Shown piece after piece: positions 7,353 through 10,947 of a DNA stretch of 10,947 bases; position 1 is the first letter of the stretch; the number at the start of each line of letters is the position of its first letter. Under the pieces are notes generated by a model that was given only the letters and a program-made list of their open reading frames with translations, searched no databases and was not told the DNA's origin. Where the stretch lies: assembly GCA_017853285.1 (NCBI GenBank), contig JAFMJU010000081.1:1-10947 (forward strand). Direction: 5' to 3'. The DNA comes from Gemmataceae bacterium. Lineage in GTDB: Bacteria > Planctomycetota > Planctomycetia > Gemmatales > Gemmataceae. Position numbers and translations under genes: made by a program.

Positions 7353-10300
7353 ATGGCCTCTTTCAACAAGCTTCGTCGCGCCCGCCTGGTTCTGGAAGCC
7401 TTGGAAGCCCGCTTGGTTCCCGCGACCTTTGAGGTTTCGCGTTCTGATGATGACAACGCGGTGCCGGGGGGCACGAGCAACCTGAGCCTGCGCCAGGCGA
7501 TCTATCTGGCGAACCTGGATGAAGACGCCACTTCCACCATCAACATCAATGTCACCTCCTGCCGGCTGACCATCGCCAACGGGGTTGGCGGGCAGGACAA
7601 CAAAAACCGGTACGGCGACCTGGACCTGACCCGGGCCGGGCATACCTACATCATTCAGCAGCTCAACCCCTCCAGTCCGGTGACCATCCAGCAGACCCAG
7701 GTGGACCGGGTCTTCCAGTTGGCGCCCGATGTGAAGGTGCAGTTCAACAACATCATCATCACCGGTGGCCAAGCGGTGGACGATGGCACGCAAGGCGCCC
7801 AACCCAACACCACCGATGCCCTGGGTGGCGGCATTCTGGGGCGGGGACCCAAGACGGAATATGGCACCGCGGTGATCCTGCAGGGGAGCCAGGTGAGCGG
7901 GAACCAGGCCCGCGCCGCCTCTGGCCTGAGCGGCCAAGGTGGTGGGATCCACCTCGATGTGGGCAACAGCAAGGAGGGCTGGCTGGGGGTTCGGCTGACC
8001 AACTCACGCGTGGAAAACAATACGGTCACGGTAGACAAAGGGGCGAACGGCAACTTTGGCGGCCAGGCTTCCGGTGGTGGGATCTCGCTGGGCGAAGGCC
8101 AAATCATGGTGGAGGGGGACAGCTACATCACGGGCAACACCGCGCGGGCTGGTGACGGCGGTGACCCGGTGGCGACAGGAACCATCCACGGGGCCGCTGG
8201 CGGTTCGGCGCTGGGCGGTGGGCTGTATGTGGACCAGGGGAATATCACGGTTGCCGGCAACTTGTTCATCGAGAAAAACACGGCCATGGCCGGGAACGGC
8301 AGCAACGGTATCGGCGGCGCCAACGACACGGTGGGCGCCGGAGGGCAGGGCGGGGCCAGCCGTGGCGGCGGCCTGTACCTGGGTTCGGGTGACCTTCAAA
8401 ACGGCACGATTACCGGGACCAAGGTCAGTTACACCCTCACGGTTGGCAGCAACAAGGCGCAGGCCGGGTCGGGTGGTCTGGCCGCCAATAGCAAGGGCAC
8501 CGGTATGGCCGGCAGTGCCGGCGGTGACGCCCAGGGGGGCGGCATCTACCTTGGTCAGGCGCGCATGCTGTTCAACGCGGGCAATTCCTCCATCAAGGGG
8601 AACACGGCGACAGGGGGCAACGGTGGCCAGGGCGGGCAGGGTGGAACCGCTGGCGGCATCGGTGGCATCGGCGGGGCTGCCCGGGGCGGTGCCTTGTTTG
8701 GGGGGGACTCGGCGCTGTCCAACCTGACCCTTGGTCAGATGGCTATCCAGACCAACGGGGCCCTAGGCGGCACCGGAGGCAAGGGGGGAGACAGTCCCCT
8801 GTTGGGTGGCAACGGGGGAGCTGGCGGCGAAGCCCAAGGTGGCGCCATCATTCTGGCACCCTTCGAGGCGAATTTGACCACGGTGGATTCGGTTTTCAAC
8901 GGCAACTACGCACTGGGTGGCACCGGCGGCAATGGCGGTGACCAGGGTACCCAAGGCGGCACCGGTGGTCCGGGCGGATCGGTTCTGGGTGGCGCCATCT
9001 ATTGCAACGGGTCGGTTGCCATCACCGGCGGCAGCATGGTGGGCAATGAAGGGGCCGGTGGCAACGGCGGCAACGCGGGAAGCGGCACCACAGCAACCGG
9101 CGGCGCCGGCACCGGCGGCAATGTGCGTGGCGGCGTGCTGGTCGGGGGACTGCTGGCCAACGGCTGGCAGCCCAGCCAGGGCGATGGGGACATCAAAATC
9201 ACCAACACCGTGATTTCTACCAACACGGCCAAGGGCGGCCTGGGCGGTCTGGTGGCCAGCCAGCGTGATGCCGCCAAGAGCGGATCCAGCGAGGGCATCC
9301 TGCAGGTGATCCAGAACGCCGCGGGCGGTTACCACGGCGGCTTGGTCCTGCAGAACGTGACGATGGACAAGAACACAAGCCAGGGTTCGGTTGTCACGGC
9401 GGGCGCCATCAACAACGGTGCCGGGTCGCTGGTGATGAACGGTTGCAACATCACCAACAACAAATCGATCACCACCCTGGGCGGTACATCATCCGCCTCC
9501 GCCGCGGGGGTTCTTTTCTCCAGCTACCTGCAGCCGCAGGGCAGCTATCCCACACCGGTCCTGACCATCACGGACAGCTCCATCCGGAACAACATCAACA
9601 GCTCGACCGTGTCGGGCGGCACCAGCAAGGGTGCCGGGCTGGTGGTGGTGAACGGGGGGAATGTGACGCTGGCGAAACCGTTGCAGGTGACCCTCACGAA
9701 CTCGTCATTGATCTCCAACGACGACCTCGCGGACAAGGGCGGCGGCCTGTATGTGGACTATGCTCAAGCGGCGGTGAACCTGACCAACACGAATGTCTCT
9801 GACAACAACGCCTCCAACAAATACCCGCTCAATGTGTATATGGGGCCCACCACCACGCTGGATGTGAACCCCTACACCTATGTGGGCTCAGGTCCCGGGG
9901 TGCAGACAAAGATCGGGGTCTTCGACGCCAAGGGGATCCAGGTGAAGGCGGTGGAGGTGTTTCCCGGTTTCATCGGCGGGGTGAACCTTTCCTACGCCAT
10001 CGACCCCTCGACGGGCCACACGGTGGTGGCGGCCGGGGCCGGGCCCGGGGGTGGTTCCACCATCGCGCTGGTGGACATGTTCGAGGGGAAGGTGGTGGAC
10101 ACGCTGGTTCCGTTCCCGGGATTCAACGGCGCGGTGTTCAGCGCGGTGGGCGATATCAACAACGACGGGGTGCTGGATGTGGTTGTGGGGGCGGGCAGAG
10201 GTGGCGCCCCCAGCGTGGCGGTGTACGACGGCAAGACCCGGAAGTACACGAAGAACTTTTACGCCTACGATCCAGGCTTCCTGGGCGGGGTACGCGTGGC

Positions 10301-10784
10301 CCTGGCCGATGTGAGCGGTGACGAGCAGCTGGATGTGATCACGGGGTCGGGTTACGGGGCCACCCCCACCGTCAGCCTGTTTGACGGGGCCAACGACTAC
10401 AAGTACATCCGAGGATTTTTCGCCTACGCGCCGGGATTCATTTCGGGCATTTTTGTCTCGGCCTCGGATGTGACCGGGGACGGGATTGCCGACATTGTCA
10501 CGGGTGCCGGGATGGGGGGTGCCCCCAATGTGGTGATGTTCGACGCCAACGGCACCAACCCGCGGAGCTTCTACGCCTTCGACCCCTCATTCCGCGGCGG
10601 GGTGGATGTGGGTTCCAGTCAGCCGGTGGGGTCCGGGCTGCCCGGTGAAATTCTCGCGGCATCGGGCCCAGGGGCCCCGGGCACCATCGCGGTGTTCAAG
10701 GGGATTGAGAACGAAAAATACACCGCCGATCTCGTTTTCAGCACCGGTGCCGAATTTTCCGCCAACGGCATTTGGGTGGCCTGA
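7353..10784 (+). CDS. large surface-type beta-helix protein with PGRS-like loops and FG-GAP-like C-terminus
   Basis: A 1143-residue protein, probably exported or cell-surface located; the binding partner is unknown. The first 25 residues (basic KLRRAR, then LEALEARLVPAT) match the short N-terminal signal common on giant planctomycete surface proteins and related to the LEPR-XLL type; there is no ordinary hydrophobic signal peptide. Residues ~28-140 resemble the CSLREA start of beta-helix proteins (LSLRQAIYLAN 44-54, GDLDLT, DRVFQ, ITGG). Residues ~158-663 hold about ten modules of 42-69 residues, each a beta rung opening with GGG(I/L)-Y-L-like sequence, an N-T-A motif and a glycine-rich loop (GGxGG). 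Residues ~665-850 continue beta-helix with T-N-S and N-N strands but few glycines. Residues ~852-1143 are ~52-residue repeats of VCBS/FG-GAP type with (D/F/A)PGFxGGV and Ca-loop motifs. The ATG at 7353 follows AAGGGA by eight bases. It could be an adhesin or an S-layer-like component. No enzymatic motif is seen. Confidence 0.85.
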   Translation: MASFNKLRRARLVLEALEARLVPATFEVSRSDDDNAVPGGTSNLSLRQAIYLANLDEDATSTININVTSCRLTIANGVGGQDNKNRYGDLDLTRAGHTYIIQQLNPSSPVTIQQTQVDRVFQLAPDVKVQFNNIIITGGQAVDDGTQGAQPNTTDALGGGILGRGPKTEYGTAVILQGSQVSGNQARAASGLSGQGGGIHLDVGNSKEGWLGVRLTNSRVENNTVTVDKGANGNFGGQASGGGISLGEGQIMVEGDSYITGNTARAGDGGDPVATGTIHGAAGGSALGGGLYVDQGNITVAGNLFIEKNTAMAGNGSNGIGGANDTVGAGGQGGASRGGGLYLGSGDLQNGTITGTKVSYTLTVGSNKAQAGSGGLAANSKGTGMAGSAGGDAQGGGIYLGQARMLFNAGNSSIKGNTATGGNGGQGGQGGTAGGIGGIGGAARGGALFGGDSALSNLTLGQMAIQTNGALGGTGGKGGDSPLLGGNGGAGGEAQGGAIILAPFEANLTTVDSVFNGNYALGGTGGNGGDQGTQGGTGGPGGSVLGGAIYCNGSVAITGGSMVGNEGAGGNGGNAGSGTTATGGAGTGGNVRGGVLVGGLLANGWQPSQGDGDIKITNTVISTNTAKGGLGGLVASQRDAAKSGSSEGILQVIQNAAGGYHGGLVLQNVTMDKNTSQGSVVTAGAINNGAGSLVMNGCNITNNKSITTLGGTSSASAAGVLFSSYLQPQGSYPTPVLTITDSSIRNNINSSTVSGGTSKGAGLVVVNGGNVTLAKPLQVTLTNSSLISNDDLADKGGGLYVDYAQAAVNLTNTNVSDNNASNKYPLNVYMGPTTTLDVNPYTYVGSGPGVQTKIGVFDAKGIQVKAVEVFPGFIGGVNLSYAIDPSTGHTVVAAGAGPGGGSTIALVDMFEGKVVDTLVPFPGFNGAVFSAVGDINNDGVLDVVVGAGRGGAPSVAVYDGKTRKYTKNFYAYDPGFLGGVRVALADVSGDEQLDVITGSGYGATPTVSLFDGANDYKYIRGFFAYAPGFISGIFVSASDVTGDGIADIVTGAGMGGAPNVVMFDANGTNPRSFYAFDPSFRGGVDVGSSQPVGSGLPGEILAASGPGAPGTIAVFKGIENEKYTADLVFSTGAEFSANGIWVA
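7824..9342 (+). repeat. tandem modules: beta rung plus PGRS-like Gly-rich loop (protein-level repeat)
   Basis: About ten units in the large surface protein begin with a common register: G-G-x-A-x-G-G-G-(I/L)-(Y/H/S)-(L/V/D). Each continues with a short hydrophobic strand and an N-x-A or N-T-A-x-(A/G)-G-(D/N/S/T)-G-G turn before a glycine-rich stretch. Examples of the turn are NTARAGDGGD, NTAMAGNGS, NKAQAGSGG, NTATGGNGG, NGALGGTGG, NYALGGTGG and NEGAGGNGG. Units are 42-69 residues and strongly diverged at DNA level, so the repeats are old or under selection and not a recent amplification. The first two units are poor in glycine; units three to nine are rich. Confidence 0.7.
9906..10784 (+). 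repeat. FG-GAP/VCBS-like repeats with calcium-loop motifs (protein-level repeat)
   Basis: The C-terminal ~290 residues of the surface protein repeat every ~52 residues. The markers are FPGFIGGV, FPGFNGAV, DPGFLGGV, APGFISGI and DPSFRGGV. Between them come three D-x-(N/S/T)-x-D-(G/E)-x-x-D loops: DINNDGVLD (934-942), DVSGDEQLD (986-994) and DVTGDGIAD (1039-1047), each followed by a V(V/T)GAG or TGSG turn. The spacing suggests propeller blades with bound calcium in the central blades; the first and last blades lack the loop (PSTGHT and PVGSGLPG replace it). Confidence 0.75.
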
Positions 10785-10811
10785 ACCCTCCCCTGGAAAG
10801 AGAATTAGCGC

Positions 10812-10845
10812 AACCCGCAGTTCCGCAAGGACTTGCGGGTTTTTT
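10812..10845 (+). terminator. strong intrinsic terminator with GNRA tetraloop
   Basis: AACCCGCAGTTCC (10812-10824) folds back on GGACTTGCGGGTT (10829-10841) around the loop GCAA, a GNRA tetraloop. The stem has eight canonical pairs at the base, a G-T wobble, one T-C mismatch and three pairs near the loop. It is followed by T residues to 10845. It lies 27 bases after the stop codon of the surface-protein gene and so ends that transcript. Confidence 0.88.
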
Positions 10846-10868
10846 CATAACCTGTGGCGAAAAAGAGA

Positions 10869-10947
10869 TTAACCCCACATTCGTGAGAACTTTTGGCTAT
10901 TCATGTTGCGGACGAACTTCCCGGCCGGTTTGGACGCATACAGTTCA
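10869..10947 (-). CDS. possible 3' end of a convergent gene (unrecognised)
   Basis: On the minus strand the frame that ends with TAA at 10871-10869 is open to the window edge for 25 codons. The tail reads ELYASKPAGKF, then VRNMNSQKFSRMWG. The composition is ordinary for a protein C-terminus (basic, with Trp and Met), and the stop lies just beyond the terminator of the plus-strand gene, as expected for convergent genes. No family is recognised. The alternative is a plus-strand ATG at 10903 with 15 open codons and no good ribosome binding site. Both are too short for certainty. Confidence 0.3.
   Translation of the reverse strand, partial: ELYASKPAGKFVRNMNSQKFSRMWG

Noticed and set aside
8041..9260. 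True PE_PGRS homology of the glycine-rich region
   Set aside because: No PE domain is present, and the glycine stretches alternate with beta-helix strands; similarity is compositional.
3..10947. CRISPR array, tRNA, rRNA or insertion sequence
   Set aside because: No regular short direct repeats with spacers, no tRNA-like TTCRA arms with cloverleaf context, and no transposase or terminal inverted repeats were seen.

Overview
The window looks like a chromosomal segment of a planctomycete, most likely from the Gemmatales/Gemmataceae side of the phylum. The reasoning rests on recognisable families. There is a DUF1559 pseudopilin-type C-terminus with the H-x9-DG signature, a PSCyt1-DUF1549-DUF1553 protein directly followed by a DUF1501 protein, and a long surface-type protein that opens with an LEALEARLVPAT-like N-terminal signal and ends in FG-GAP/VCBS-like repeats. 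Base composition is high in G+C and all convincing genes are on the plus strand. Genus assignment is not possible from the sequence alone.

Layout. (1) 3-260: 3' end of a DUF1559 gene cut by the window start. (2) 326-2338: a secreted GH32 fructan/sucrose hydrolase with an extra N-terminal beta-rich module and intact catalytic triad motifs. (3) 2339-2466: a spacer with a degenerate GGGAA(C/T)T-type heptamer repeat, a possible G-quadruplex and a hairpin ending six bases before the next start codon. (4) 2467-5724: a 1085-residue exported protein with a cytochrome c-like PSCyt1 region, DUF1549, a long insert holding two carbohydrate-binding-like beta modules, and DUF1553. (5) 5730-7181: a Tat-type exported DUF1501 protein whose ribosome binding site lies in the last codons of the preceding gene, so the two are almost certainly translationally linked. 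(6) 7182-7352: a gene-free leader. (7) 7353-10784: a 1143-residue surface-type protein built from a CSLREA-like start, about ten modules that alternate a beta-helix rung with a PGRS-like glycine-rich loop, further beta-helix, and a C-terminal repeat domain with calcium-loop motifs. (8) 10812-10845: a strong intrinsic terminator with a GNRA tetraloop. (9) 10869-10947: a possible minus-strand gene end.

How the genes may work together. The DUF1549/DUF1553 and DUF1501 proteins form a pair that is abundant in planctomycetes and has no settled function. DUF1501 belongs to the alkaline-phosphatase/sulfatase-like fold group, and the partner here carries heme-type CXXCH motifs plus glycan-binding-like modules. 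Placed after a GH32 enzyme in the same orientation, the three could form an exported set for fructan or another fructose-containing polysaccharide; this is inference. The large repeat protein appears to be a separate transcription unit with its own leader and terminator. No transporter, regulator, tRNA, rRNA, CRISPR array or insertion sequence was seen.
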